60,110 nucleotides of DNA from Chloroflexota bacterium (GCA_014584575.1 JACTMP010000025.1:1-60110); one strand, 5' to 3'; shown: positions 40,971 to 50,358, counted from the first letter of the stretch. A program made the numbers and translations. Notes: generated by a model from the letters alone, not told the origin.

Positions 40971-41822
40971 TTAGACAAAGCCAGCTAATTGTATCTCATC
41001 ATAGATATGATCCAAACTACATTTTATCTGCTGGCGCAGCCAATCTAGCGGCAGATTGTCTATGGGGAAGAAAGTCAGAAATTCAGGAATGTACACGGCC
41101 GTTTCCTCTCGTGTTTTTCCCTCTGTCACATGCTGGCTCACCCGTTCCCACATCTGGTGCAGATAGTCGCGGATGGGGGCCACATGACAGGCAGTTTGCA
41201 CCCCCCCCCGGCCAGGCACAATGGTGTGCAGCGTCTCCGGCCACTTTTCCAGCCGTGCCAATGTTAATAACCATTGGCGGCTGATTGGTTCAAACAGCAG
41301 CGGACGCCAGCCAGTCGTAAAGGTATCACCGGTGAATAAAATACCTTTGGCCGGCAGGTAGACCCAAACATTGCCCGATGTAGGCCCTGGCGCCGCCAAT
41401 AGCTGGATGTGTACCCCACCCTTGTACAAATGCAGTGAATCGGTGAAGCTAATGGCCGCTTTTTCAACTACCCCGCTGCCTAATTCCCGGCTGCGGCGCG
41501 GGTTGCGGGCGGCCATGCTGTCCAGCAAATGCGGCGGGTAGCGTTTGTCATAGCTAATCAGTTTGTCGGCCGTTATCTGATGGGCCACGATGGGGGCATT
41601 TAACCAGCGGGCGTTCAGGATGCGGTCGCTCTGATAATCGCTCAAAATGGTGAAAATGACGGGACGAGGGGAGATGGTTTGCAAACGCATGGCCCAGTCA
41701 CGCGCCTGGCGGGGGTAGGTGGGGGCGTCTATGGCAATAATGCCCTGGCTGGTGATGATGGCGGCAACATTCACCCCTTCATGGGCTGTTTCCACATAGA
41801 CATTGTCGGCGATTTGCTCCAT
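40971..41822 (-). CDS. Metallo-beta-lactamase-fold protein lacking all His metal ligands
   Basis: 283 residues from the ATG at 41822; the frame extends into the word repeat upstream. The MBL fold is clear: NVYVETAHEGVNVAAIITSQGIIAIDAPTYP at the start and GILFTGDTFTTGW in the middle. However, the HxHxDH box reads DYQSDR (62-67), the PGHT His is Pro147 (APGPTSGN), and the PGHG His is Arg205 (IVPGRGG). Asp66 and Asp166 remain. It should not bind a dinuclear metal centre. It could be a structural or ligand-binding pseudoenzyme. It sits between AlaX and Crp on the same strand. Confidence 0.85.
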   Translation of the reverse strand: MEQIADNVYVETAHEGVNVAAIITSQGIIAIDAPTYPRQARDWAMRLQTISPRPVIFTILSDYQSDRILNARWLNAPIVAHQITADKLISYDKRYPPHLLDSMAARNPRRSRELGSGVVEKAAISFTDSLHLYKGGVHIQLLAAPGPTSGNVWVYLPAKGILFTGDTFTTGWRPLLFEPISRQWLLTLARLEKWPETLHTIVPGRGGVQTACHVAPIRDYLHQMWERVSQHVTEGKTREETAVYIPEFLTFFPIDNLPLDWLRQQIKCSLDHIYDEIQLAGFV

Positions 41823-41828
41823 TATGAA

Positions 41829-41881
41829 TGGGTGAATGAGTGATTGGGTGATTGGGTAAATTGGGTAATTACCCAATTACA
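41829..41881. repeat. Word-repeat hairpin (GATTGGGT units)
   Basis: GGGTGAATGAGTGATTGGGTGATTGGGT followed by AAATTGGGTAATTACCCAATTAC. The right half forms the stem GTAATTGGGTAATTACCC-type palindrome. It fills the gap between AlaX stop and the MBL-fold gene start. Confidence 0.55.
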
Positions 41882-43117
41882 TTATAGTTGCCCTAAGAGC
41901 AGGCGTTCTGCCCGCGCTACCGCCTGTTCCACCCGTTCCACATCGGCAGCCGGGCCGCCGCCCTGGGCCATTTCGGCGGTGCCACCGCCAGAGGCGGAGC
42001 CTAACATTTGCAGGGAGGGTTTAATAAGCTGGTTCATATCACCCGGCGCGGCTGCCGAACGGCTGAAAATGAGCATACATTTGCTGCCTGCCAGACCTAA
42101 CAACGCCACCACGTTGCCATCTTTTGTCAGACGTGACGCCAACGTGCGCAGATGGCTGACATCGCTCTCGCTGTCGGCATAGACTCGGCTGACGATGGTG
42201 GTGGCGTTTTTCTTCGTGCCCTGAGCCAGTAAGGAGTTGGCTTCGAGCTGGAGCAGGCTGTTTTGCTGGCGTTTGATCTGGCGCCGGGTTTCTTTCACTT
42301 CATCTTGTAATCGGGTGACAGAATCTACCACTTCACCGGCACTGGTGGTTAACACGGCCGTCAGGCGATTCACCACGCTATTTTTTTGGCGATAATCTTG
42401 CAGGGCGCGCCGCCCGCAGCAAAATTCCACGCGCAAATTTGCGCCCGCGCGCCCCAGCTTCACAATTTTGATCAGACCCACTTCACCGGTAGCGCCGACA
42501 TGGGTACCGCCGCAGGCAGAAATATCAAAATCCTCGATCTCAATCAGGCGCAGACGGCCGTCGCGCCCGGCGGGTATCTTGCGCAAAGGGAGTTGTTGGG
42601 CTTCTTCGGCGGAAGCGGCGCGGATATGCACCGGGCGGTTTTGCCAGACCACCTGGTTTGCCAGATATTCGGCTTGCTCAATATGTTCTGGTTGCACGGC
42701 CGTTGTTTCCAGATCAATCGTCACCGTCTCATCACTCAAGTGAAAGCTCAACGTCTCCGCATTAGCTACCCGCATAAACGCCTGGGACAAGATATGTTGG
42801 CCCGTGTGCTGCTGCATATGGTCGAAGCGGCGACCCCAGTCAATATCGGCCACAATGTCATCCGACCAGATGTCCCCGGTAGCGATCCAATGCAAAACAG
42901 CCCCATCCGCTTCCCGGATGGTTACATCCAGGACGGGTACATCGTTTATGGCCCCTTTGTCAAATGGTTGCCCGCCGGAGGTAGGGTAAAAGTAGCTTTT
43001 GTCCAGAACAATGGCGGTGGCAACGGCCGCGCCCCTTTCCACACGCACCCGCTCCACAATCCGCGCCTTAAAGCGCGTGGTGTAGGCATCTTCATAATAG
43101 AGTCGTTTGGTTGTCAT
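41882..43117 (-). CDS. AlaX-type alanyl-tRNA editing protein with DHHA1 domain
   Basis: 411 residues from the ATG at 43117 (18 upstream codons come from repeat DNA). KSYFYPTSGGQPFDKG and DHMQQHTGQHILSQAF match the AlaRS editing domain; the zinc ligands are HxxxH here and CGGTH later (SACGGTHVGATGEVG). A coiled coil (about 260-300) and a C-terminal DHHA1 domain ending GGGTAEMAQGGGP follow. It removes serine or glycine mischarged on tRNA-Ala in trans. The catalytic synthetase domain is absent, as expected for AlaX-L. Confidence 0.88.
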   Translation of the reverse strand: MTTKRLYYEDAYTTRFKARIVERVRVERGAAVATAIVLDKSYFYPTSGGQPFDKGAINDVPVLDVTIREADGAVLHWIATGDIWSDDIVADIDWGRRFDHMQQHTGQHILSQAFMRVANAETLSFHLSDETVTIDLETTAVQPEHIEQAEYLANQVVWQNRPVHIRAASAEEAQQLPLRKIPAGRDGRLRLIEIEDFDISACGGTHVGATGEVGLIKIVKLGRAGANLRVEFCCGRRALQDYRQKNSVVNRLTAVLTTSAGEVVDSVTRLQDEVKETRRQIKRQQNSLLQLEANSLLAQGTKKNATTIVSRVYADSESDVSHLRTLASRLTKDGNVVALLGLAGSKCMLIFSRSAAAPGDMNQLIKPSLQMLGSASGGGTAEMAQGGGPAADVERVEQAVARAERLLLGQL

Positions 43118-43131
43118 AGGCACAAAGCGAA

Positions 43132-43206
43132 GATTGAGAGATTGGAGACTGGAGATTGGAAATGGGGCCACCCTTTCAATCTCTAATCCTCAATCTCCAA
43201 TCTCCC
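43132..43206. repeat. Word-repeat hairpin (GAGATTGGA units) between a GAF kinase and AlaX
   Basis: GAGAGATTGGAGACTGGAGATTGGA on the left pairs with TCAATCTCTAATCCTCAATCTCCAATCTC on the right around AATGGGGCCACCC. It lies in the gap of 99 bp on the minus strand. Confidence 0.65.
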
Positions 43207-43216
43207 AAATATCATT

Positions 43217-45358
43217 TTACGGTTTGCCAAAATCATCAGGCACTCTAAACGGGATGGTAAACCGGAAACAAGCGCCGCCGCCGGGTGCATCTTCCGCCCA
43301 GATACGGCCGTCGTGCGCCTCCACCGCCAACCGGCAAAACGCCAGCCCCAACCCCAACCCTTTGGAATCCGCGCCGCTGTGTCTCACCCGTTCAAATTTC
43401 TCAAAGATAGATTGCCGGAACTCCACCGGAATACCCATCCCCTGGTCACTGACTGAAAAAAGAACCCCACCCTGATCCTCGGTCAACTCAGCCGCTACCG
43501 TAATTTGCTGCCCTTCCATACTGTACTTCAGCGCATTCCCAACCAGGTTGACCAGCACCCGGCGGATCATATCCTCTTCCACGTAAAGATCGGGCAGCGC
43601 CGGCGCCAGCGCCTCCACAAACGCCACCCGGCGTTGTTCAAAGTTCGGGCGCTCAATCTCCCGCACCTCATCCACCAGATCATAAATATCTACCAAAACC
43701 CGCTCCATGATAGGGATGCCAGCCTCAAGCCGGTTAATGTCCAATAGCGACCGCACCAGCGTTTGCAGCCGTTCGCTGCTGCGTTTGGCAATGTCCAGCA
43801 TATACAGCAGCGGCGAACCGGGATCCATAGGCGGTATTTCGTAGGAAAGCAGTTCCAGACTGGAAATTACATTGCCCAGCGGGCTTTGCAGATCATGGAA
43901 CAACATCGCCGTCAAGTCGCGTCGCATTTCCTCCAACTCCACATGTTTGGAAATATCATGGAAAATCCACTGCAAAATTTCGCTCTGCTCAAACAGAGTA
44001 CGCCGGGCGTATACCTCTACCGAAAGCGTTTGTCCATCGTGGGCGACAATCTTGCTGGTGAATACCTTTACGGCATCATTCTGAATGGTGCTGGCCTCTA
44101 GCAAGTCTGCACCCGGTGCATGAAGCTGGCTGATGTGTTTACCCAATAATTCATCCCGCTTAAATCGAAAAAGCTGGGTGGCGCGGCGGTTGACCTGGGT
44201 AATATATCCCGCCAGATCGGTGAGGATGATGGGATTGATGGTGTCTTGAAACAAGCTGGCGTATTGCGCTTCGGCCGCCTGGGTGCGGGCAAACTGTTTG
44301 GCATTGGCAATGGCGGTGCTGGCGATGTTTGCCAGGTTCATCAACAAATTCAGGTCCTGTTCCATAAACGATCCATCGGATGGATTGATCGCCTGGATGG
44401 TGCCCAAGACATCTCCCTTGAATTGAATCGGCGCACAAATCATGGCGCGGGTGGGGAAGCCTGTGCGTTTGTCGCCTAAGGACGGCTGAAAACGGGGGTC
44501 GCGGCTGGTGTCTGAGACCAGCACAGGCTGGCAATGTTCCATCACCCATCCCGACACGCCCTGGTTTGAGGGGATACGCAAACCACGAATTTCATTTTCG
44601 CCAACGCCGGCCGCAATCTGGTAAACCAACTCTTTGCTTTGCTCGTCTACCAGGGCAATGGAAACAGCTTCGGCATTCAAGAATTCGTTCATTTGCAGCA
44701 GCAACGACTTCATTATTTCGTTGAGATCGAGCGAAGAGTTGATGGCGCGGCTGGCTTCGTTAAGCAAGGCGGCTATTTGCAGTTGTCTCTGGGCGGCGGC
44801 AAACAAACGTGCATTTTCTACATGGCTGGCAGCTTCGGCCGCAAAACGGGCCAGCAGATCTAAATCTTCTTTCTGGAAACGTGGTGTGTTTTGGCGATGC
44901 AGGGTCAACACACCGGTCGCTCGCCCGTGAGTGAGCAGGGGAACACAAATGGCTGATTGTGTGGCATTGTTGGCCCGCAATTCGGGGCGCTTCAACCATT
45001 GTTTGTCGGTGAAGATATCTGTTACCAGATACGGCCGTCGCTTGCGAATGACCCAACCCGCTACTCCCTCACGCATCACGTCTTGCAAAAACACATCCGG
45101 TTTTTGGCGATGTGGCTCCTCTTGAAAGTAACAGGTGTGTTCGATTTGCTGGGCTTCATTGATGACAATCAGGCTGCCATCGTAGGCATCGAAGTGGCGC
45201 ACGGCCGTTTCCACCGCCGCGTCCATGATGCGATTGATGTCCAGACCATCTTTTTCAATGTGCCGCAATACATTGGCAATGGTTAGCGTCAGGGGATGGG
45301 CGTCGCCGTTTCCGGTTTCAATTCCTGAGAGGTCGGGCATGTCGGGTGAATGAATCAT
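43217..45358 (-). CDS. Tandem-GAF/PAS sensor histidine kinase (orphan)
   Basis: 713 residues, soluble. GAF domains at about 30-185 and 205-350, then a PAS domain at about 365-480 (LFQDTINPIILTDLAGYITQVNRRAT). The phospho-acceptor box is MLFHDLQSPLGNVISSLELL, of the bacteriophytochrome-like HDLxxPL type. The ATPase domain has NLVGNALKYSMEGQ, SDQGMGIP, FEKFERVRH and KGLGLGLAFCRLA. An alternative start is Met6 (45343) or later. No regulator is adjacent; tsaD lies upstream on the same strand with 56 bp between. Confidence 0.9.
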   Translation of the reverse strand: MIHSPDMPDLSGIETGNGDAHPLTLTIANVLRHIEKDGLDINRIMDAAVETAVRHFDAYDGSLIVINEAQQIEHTCYFQEEPHRQKPDVFLQDVMREGVAGWVIRKRRPYLVTDIFTDKQWLKRPELRANNATQSAICVPLLTHGRATGVLTLHRQNTPRFQKEDLDLLARFAAEAASHVENARLFAAAQRQLQIAALLNEASRAINSSLDLNEIMKSLLLQMNEFLNAEAVSIALVDEQSKELVYQIAAGVGENEIRGLRIPSNQGVSGWVMEHCQPVLVSDTSRDPRFQPSLGDKRTGFPTRAMICAPIQFKGDVLGTIQAINPSDGSFMEQDLNLLMNLANIASTAIANAKQFARTQAAEAQYASLFQDTINPIILTDLAGYITQVNRRATQLFRFKRDELLGKHISQLHAPGADLLEASTIQNDAVKVFTSKIVAHDGQTLSVEVYARRTLFEQSEILQWIFHDISKHVELEEMRRDLTAMLFHDLQSPLGNVISSLELLSYEIPPMDPGSPLLYMLDIAKRSSERLQTLVRSLLDINRLEAGIPIMERVLVDIYDLVDEVREIERPNFEQRRVAFVEALAPALPDLYVEEDMIRRVLVNLVGNALKYSMEGQQITVAAELTEDQGGVLFSVSDQGMGIPVEFRQSIFEKFERVRHSGADSKGLGLGLAFCRLAVEAHDGRIWAEDAPGGGACFRFTIPFRVPDDFGKP

Positions 45359-45414
45359 ACAATTGCGCCACTACTATCGGTGAACGGTATTCGGTGATCG
45401 GTCCCACTTGGCTA

Positions 45415-46419
45415 TTATACCAATTGCAAGCTGGGAATGACATCCAAATCCAAAGAATGGTGCTGCCCATTCAGAAAATGCCAATGAGCCGCCGCTGCAA
45501 TCATGGCTGCGTTGTCCGTACACAAGATGGGCGGCGGGTAACGCACCGGGATGGACAGCCGCTCCTTCATGGTTTGCCGCAGGGCGCTGTTGGCCGAAAC
45601 GCCACCCGCCAGATGCACGGCCGTAACCCCATAAGCCAGCGCCGCCCGTTCCGTTTTTGTCACCAGGGCGTCTACCACGGCTGCCTGAAAACTGGCGGCC
45701 ACGTCGGGGATCTGGTGTGGTTTGGCCGGGGCGGGCTGAATCTGGCGCATCACGGCCGTTTTCAACCCGCTAAAACTAAAATTAAAGCCATCCTCCATCA
45801 CCCCACGCGGAAATTTATACGCCTGGGGATTGCCGCTGCGGGCGGCGCGGTCAATGGCCGGGCCGCCGGGGAAGGGCAGCCCCAACAGCCGCCCCACTTT
45901 GTCAAACGCCTCACCGGCGGCATCATCCAGCGTGCCACCCAAATGCTCGTAACGGCCGTGTCCGGCCATCAGATACAGTTCCGTGTGCCCGCCGCTGACC
46001 ACCAGGTTCAAAATGGGAAAGGTAAAATCCTCGGCCTCTTCGCTGAGCCACAACGAGTAAATGTGCCCTTCAATGTGGTTGATGCCCAGCAGCGGTTTAT
46101 TTCGCGCCAGGGCTAACCCTTTGGCCATATTCACCCCCACCAGCAGCGAACCTACCAGCCCCGGCCCCTGAGTAACGGCAATACAATCCACGTCGTCCAG
46201 CCCCAGGTGCGCCGCCTCCAACGCCTGATTGACGACGGTGTGAATGACTTCAATGTGGCGGCGCGAAGCCACCTCCGGGAAGACGCCGCCATACTGCGCG
46301 TGTAAATCCACCTGGCTGGCGATGATATTGCTGAGGATGGTACGGCCGTTTTCCACCACCGCTGCGGCCGTTTCATCACAGGAAGTTTCGATGGCTAGGA
46401 TACGAGTTAATAGGGTCAT
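45415..46419 (-). CDS. tsaD: tRNA N6-threonylcarbamoyladenosine transferase TsaD
   Basis: 334 residues. ILAIETSCDETAAAVV opens the ASKHA fold, and EVASRRHIEVIHTVVNQAL carries the metal His residues. GPGLVGSLLVGVNMAKGLA, NHIEGHIYS and VVSGGHTELYL follow, with FSFSGLKTAV near the C-terminus and CTDNAAMIA at the end. It transfers the threonylcarbamoyl group to A37 of ANN-decoding tRNAs with TsaB and TsaE, which are not in the window. Confidence 0.96.
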   Translation of the reverse strand: MTLLTRILAIETSCDETAAAVVENGRTILSNIIASQVDLHAQYGGVFPEVASRRHIEVIHTVVNQALEAAHLGLDDVDCIAVTQGPGLVGSLLVGVNMAKGLALARNKPLLGINHIEGHIYSLWLSEEAEDFTFPILNLVVSGGHTELYLMAGHGRYEHLGGTLDDAAGEAFDKVGRLLGLPFPGGPAIDRAARSGNPQAYKFPRGVMEDGFNFSFSGLKTAVMRQIQPAPAKPHQIPDVAASFQAAVVDALVTKTERAALAYGVTAVHLAGGVSANSALRQTMKERLSIPVRYPPPILCTDNAAMIAAAAHWHFLNGQHHSLDLDVIPSLQLV

Positions 46420-46427
46420 ATCATTTA

Positions 46428-46484
46428 GAGATTAAGAGATTGGGAGATTGGGCAATCTCTTAATCTCCCAATCTCCTAATCTCT
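46428..46484. repeat. Word-repeat hairpin between selA and tsaD
   Basis: AGAGATTAAGAGATTGGGAGATTG pairs with CAATCTCTTAATCTCCCAATCTCCTAATCTCT with a two-base centre. It spans the 40-bp gap between selA and tsaD and enters the last codons of selA. Confidence 0.65.
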
Positions 46485-47893
46485 TCTTTTGCCCAGTTTA
46501 CCAGCGATTGTATCAGGTTATCAACCTGTTCGGGTAAAACTGTTCGCGGGTCTAGCAGGTAACGGCCGTCTTGAATGCGCCCGATCACCGGTATTTCTTG
46601 CGCCCGCAGCCGGGCAGCCAGGGAATCCGGGTTGGCTGTGGGCAGGGCGAGCAGGCAGGTGGGCAAACTGGTTCCGGGCAGGCTGCCGCCGCCGACGGTA
46701 GATCCCCCCGCCACCAATTCGGCCATGATCCCGTGTGTCTGCAATCGAGCGCGCCAATCCTGGGCAACGGCCGTGACCTCCATCAAAGACATCGCCATCA
46801 TGCGCCAGATGGGTACGGCCGTGAGCGCCTCCTCTTTTACGTAATGGGTGAGTGTGGCGGCTAAACCTGCCAGGCACAGCTTGTCGGCGCGCACCGCCCG
46901 CGCCAACGGGTGCTGCTGGCAACAGGCGATCAGGTCGGCCCGCCCGGCCAGGATGCCCGCCTGCGGCCCACCCAGCAGTTTGTCGCCGCTGAACGCCACC
47001 AGATCACAACCCGCCTCAATGCCGGCAGGCACAGTGGGTTCCGGGTCAAGCCCAAAGGGGGCCGTATCCAGCAGCGCCCCACTGCCCTGGTCAAACAGCA
47101 GCGGCAGGTTGTGGCTGTGGCCCAGTTCCGCCAGTTCCGCCAGCGATGGTTCGCTGGTAAAACCGACGATTTTGTAATTGGAACGGTGTGTCACCAGGAT
47201 GGCGGCGGTTTGGTCGTTAATGGCGCGGGCATAATCGCGCAAATGGGTGCGGTTGGTAGTGCCCACTTCCACCAGTGTGGCGCCTGACTGTGCCATTACA
47301 TCGGGGATGCGAAAGCCGCCGCCGATTTCCACCAGTTGTCCCCGGCTGATGATGACCTCACGGCCGTGACACAACGCGGTGAGCATGAGCAGCACCGCGG
47401 CAGCATTATTGTTCACCACCAGTGAGCTTTCAGCCCCGGTCAGGCGGGGCAGCAGTTGGGTGGCGTGGACGCTGCGCGAGCCGCGTTCCCCGGCAGCCAG
47501 GTCATATTCCAGGTTGCTGTAGCTGTGGGCGGCGGCGGCTATGGCCTGGCGCGCCGCCTGGCTGAGCGGGGCGCGCCCCAGATTGGTATGCACGATGACG
47601 CCGGTAGCGTTGATGACGGGGCGCAGGCTGGGCGCGAGTTGGTCCGCCAGCCAGTCAGCGGCGGTTTGCACAAAATGAGCAGGGGTGGGCACGCTTGCAC
47701 TGAGCGCAGCCGAAGTGGCCGTGACCGTCCCCTGCAAAATGCCCGTCCGCGTCTCGTCGAGGATATGGCGCAGCGCTTCGGTGGTGAGGGCACGGCCGTA
47801 GGTGGAGAGGAGGACGGCCGTTTCCGGCATTTGCAGCAGCCGGTCCACCCCCGGCAGTTCACGCAGCTTTATTTGTTGAGGATCATTGGCCAT
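46460..47893 (-). CDS. selA: L-seryl-tRNA(Sec) selenium transferase SelA
   Basis: 477 residues. RPVINATGVIVHTNLGRAPLS and NNNAAAVLLMLTAL are family hallmarks, and the PLP-binding Lys lies in AFSGDKLLGGPQAGI. It converts Ser-tRNA(Sec) to Sec-tRNA(Sec) using selenophosphate, implying that the organism makes selenoproteins. No selB, selC or selD is in the window. Its start overlaps the 3' end of the GAF kinase by 25 bp in another frame. Residues ~60-72 (TSAALSASVPTP) are an Ala/Ser-rich insert. Confidence 0.94.
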   Translation of the reverse strand: MANDPQQIKLRELPGVDRLLQMPETAVLLSTYGRALTTEALRHILDETRTGILQGTVTATSAALSASVPTPAHFVQTAADWLADQLAPSLRPVINATGVIVHTNLGRAPLSQAARQAIAAAAHSYSNLEYDLAAGERGSRSVHATQLLPRLTGAESSLVVNNNAAAVLLMLTALCHGREVIISRGQLVEIGGGFRIPDVMAQSGATLVEVGTTNRTHLRDYARAINDQTAAILVTHRSNYKIVGFTSEPSLAELAELGHSHNLPLLFDQGSGALLDTAPFGLDPEPTVPAGIEAGCDLVAFSGDKLLGGPQAGILAGRADLIACCQQHPLARAVRADKLCLAGLAATLTHYVKEEALTAVPIWRMMAMSLMEVTAVAQDWRARLQTHGIMAELVAGGSTVGGGSLPGTSLPTCLLALPTANPDSLAARLRAQEIPVIGRIQDGRYLLDPRTVLPEQVDNLIQSLVNWAKEEIRRLGD

Positions 47894-49713
47894 AGGTTAT
47901 GTACCGGCAAGCTAATCCGAAAAGTTGTGCCAGCGCCTAATTCGCTGGTGACGGAGACATCGCCGCGATGGGATTGCACGATCTCTTTCACCAACGCCAG
48001 CCCCAACCCCGTGCCGCCGTGTTGACGTTTGCTGTGGCTGTTTACCTGGTAAAAGCGTTCAAATATCCGCCCCAACTGTTCTTCGGGGATGCCCATGCCG
48101 GTGTCGGCAACTTCTAATACTACCTGGTTTTCTTCAGACAACAGACGCAGCGTGACCGCACCTTCGGATGGGGTAAACTTGAAGGCATTGGAAACCAGGT
48201 TGTCTACTACCCGCCGCAAATGAGTGATGTCGCCCAGGATGGGGGGGATGTTTTCGGCAATATCCGTGTACAGCGCAATGTTTGTTTTGTCTGCTTGCAG
48301 GCGATATTCATCCAGCATGGCATAGAGCAGTGTGTCAAGTTGTACTTCTTCGCGGCGTAGTTCCTGGGTTTCGGCGGCAAGCATGGCGGTCAGGTCATCC
48401 ATCAGGTCAATTAACATGCGCACGCGCCGCGAGATAATGTCTACCGACTCTTGCAGACGCGGCGTTAGTTCACCCAACGCGCCCATGCCCATGAGTTCCG
48501 CATGGCCGTGAATGATACCCAAAGGGGTGCGCAGTTCGTGGGAAACGGTCTGGATAAACTTGTTTTTGAGGTCGTCCAGTTCGGCCTGGCGGGCCAGGGC
48601 ATGGCGCAGGGCGGTGGTGCGCTGGTGGGCTTCGGCGTACATGCGCGCGTGTTGGATGGCGATGGCTGCCTGGCGGCCGATGGCTTCGGCCAGCGCTACC
48701 TGGCGGTCGGTAAACTGGCGGCGGTTATGGCCTAGATTGAAGAGGATAAGCACGCCTAGACAGGTATCGGCGGCGGTGAGGGGCACGGCCGTGAGCGCCT
48801 TTACCCCTATCTCTATCCATTTGGGCTGTGCCAGATAGTAAGCCGGGTAATTATCCAGGCGCAGTGTTTCGCCGCTTTGCACCACCTCCCAGGCGATGCC
48901 CCGGCCACGCGGCGCCGGCCGCAGCACGATGCTTTCCGGGATGTTATGCGGGTAAAAGGTCATAATCTGATGGTCAATTACCAGCCCCAACAGCCCGGCG
49001 TCCGCGCCCGTCAGGTCGGCCGTCATGCGCAAGACCTGGCCGAGGATGGTCGGCAAATCCATGGTGCTGCCCAGCGTGCGCGTGATTTCATTGAGTTGTT
49101 GTTCACGGATCAGGTTCAGGCGCGTTTCATTGAGCAGTTGGACGTTGTGCAGCGCCAGCGCCGTCATATGCGCCAGCGTTTGCCCGGCGGCCACATCGTC
49201 GGCGGTGAAAGGAATGGGCTGGTCACGATAGGTGATCAGTGATCCCAATAACGTGGATTCGGCCGTCAGCAGGGGAAAGGCAACGTAGGCGTGGAAACCT
49301 TCAGCGGCCATGATGGGGCGCAGGGGGGCAGTACGGCCGTCGCTGTAAATGTCCTGGATGATGATCGGTTCTGGGTTTTGCCGCAGCCGCGAACTGGGCG
49401 CAATCTCGGCATTCTCACAAAGGGCCATGATGTATTCTGGCGACAAACCTTCAGCCGCCGGGCAGGTGGTACGTTCTTCGTCATAGAAGAAGATCGCGGC
49501 GCGGTTAGCCGTCAGGGATTTTCGGGCAGCGGTGAGCACGGCCGTCCACAAATCCTCTGGTGTCGTGGCGGCCAGCAGCGCTTTGGCTGTTTGCATCAGA
49601 AGGGCCTGCTGCTGATCCGGGCTGGTGAGTGTTGGTTCACTCTTGCTGCCAGAAGCGCGAAGCGTGGTGGGCGATGGGTGGCGAGTGGGGAGCGTCTGTT
49701 CAAGCTGGCTCAT
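47869..49713 (-). CDS. GAF-domain sensor histidine kinase (orphan)
   Basis: 614 residues, soluble. Two GAF domains (about 40-190 and 205-360) are followed by a coiled linker, the HisKA box QTVSHELRTPLGIIHGHAEL and an ATPase domain with NLVSNAFKFTPSEG, ADTGMGIP, FERFYQVNS and GGTGLGLALVKEIV. The N-terminus is Ser/Thr-rich. GAGGGGG precedes the start. It overlaps selA by 25 bp; conserved coupling to selenium metabolism is possible, but chance compaction is equally likely. Confidence 0.9.
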   Translation of the reverse strand: MSQLEQTLPTRHPSPTTLRASGSKSEPTLTSPDQQQALLMQTAKALLAATTPEDLWTAVLTAARKSLTANRAAIFFYDEERTTCPAAEGLSPEYIMALCENAEIAPSSRLRQNPEPIIIQDIYSDGRTAPLRPIMAAEGFHAYVAFPLLTAESTLLGSLITYRDQPIPFTADDVAAGQTLAHMTALALHNVQLLNETRLNLIREQQLNEITRTLGSTMDLPTILGQVLRMTADLTGADAGLLGLVIDHQIMTFYPHNIPESIVLRPAPRGRGIAWEVVQSGETLRLDNYPAYYLAQPKWIEIGVKALTAVPLTAADTCLGVLILFNLGHNRRQFTDRQVALAEAIGRQAAIAIQHARMYAEAHQRTTALRHALARQAELDDLKNKFIQTVSHELRTPLGIIHGHAELMGMGALGELTPRLQESVDIISRRVRMLIDLMDDLTAMLAAETQELRREEVQLDTLLYAMLDEYRLQADKTNIALYTDIAENIPPILGDITHLRRVVDNLVSNAFKFTPSEGAVTLRLLSEENQVVLEVADTGMGIPEEQLGRIFERFYQVNSHSKRQHGGTGLGLALVKEIVQSHRGDVSVTSELGAGTTFRISLPVHNLWPMILNK

Positions 49714-49737
49714 AATGGGAACCCCCTCAACGTATTG

Positions 49738-50358
49738 TCAACTACCGGCGTAGGCGACGGCGCGCAAGGCAAAGAGGGCCATTTCTTGCACGGCCGTTTC
49801 CGCCTCTCGCTCTGGTTCTGGATACGCCAACAGGTTGAGCACCATTTCATCAAAAGCGCCGGCATAACCTTCGGCCACGCGACGCACATTTTGTGGTGGG
49901 ATAGTCTGTTGGGTAAGGGCGGCGGTTAACGGCCGTTGCCACATCTTCACCAACCGCTCCCGAAACTCCAGCCGCCGCTCCGCCAGCGAGGGCACCGCGC
50001 CCACGCCGCCTACCAGCAGCAGTTGAATCACCGCCGGTTCATACAGGGCGATGTTCACGTAGGCTTGAATTCCTTTCAACAGTTGGTGGGGCAGGTCGGC
50101 GCGGCTGTTGATGGCCTGTTCCATTGCTTGCAGCAGGAAATCGGCCGTCTCTTCATACAGATGCACAAACAGCGTTTCTTTATCCGGGAAGTAAAAATAA
50201 AACGTGCCAATCGCCACGTCCGCGTCCCGCACAATGTCACGCACCGTCGCCGCGTGGTACCCCTTTTGGGCAAAAACGCGCACCGCCGCATTCATCATCG
50301 CCGTGCGTTTGGCGTCTTTCTTTTGCCTGGTTCTCTCCGACGTGCTGTACTCTGTCAT
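49738..50358 (-). CDS. TetR-family transcription regulator
   Basis: 206 residues from the ATG at 50358; the open frame continues 44 codons upstream to a GTG but runs across the promoter. KRTAMMNAAVRVFAQKGYHAATVRDIVRDADVAIGTFYFYFPDKETLFVHL is a textbook TetR helix-turn-helix. The ligand domain (about 70-200) is hydrophobic. Its own promoter contains TTGACC-N10-GGTCAA, so autoregulation is likely. It lies divergent from dodecin. The ligand is unknown. Confidence 0.9.
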   Translation of the reverse strand: MTEYSTSERTRQKKDAKRTAMMNAAVRVFAQKGYHAATVRDIVRDADVAIGTFYFYFPDKETLFVHLYEETADFLLQAMEQAINSRADLPHQLLKGIQAYVNIALYEPAVIQLLLVGGVGAVPSLAERRLEFRERLVKMWQRPLTAALTQQTIPPQNVRRVAEGYAGAFDEMVLNLLAYPEPEREAETAVQEMALFALRAVAYAGS

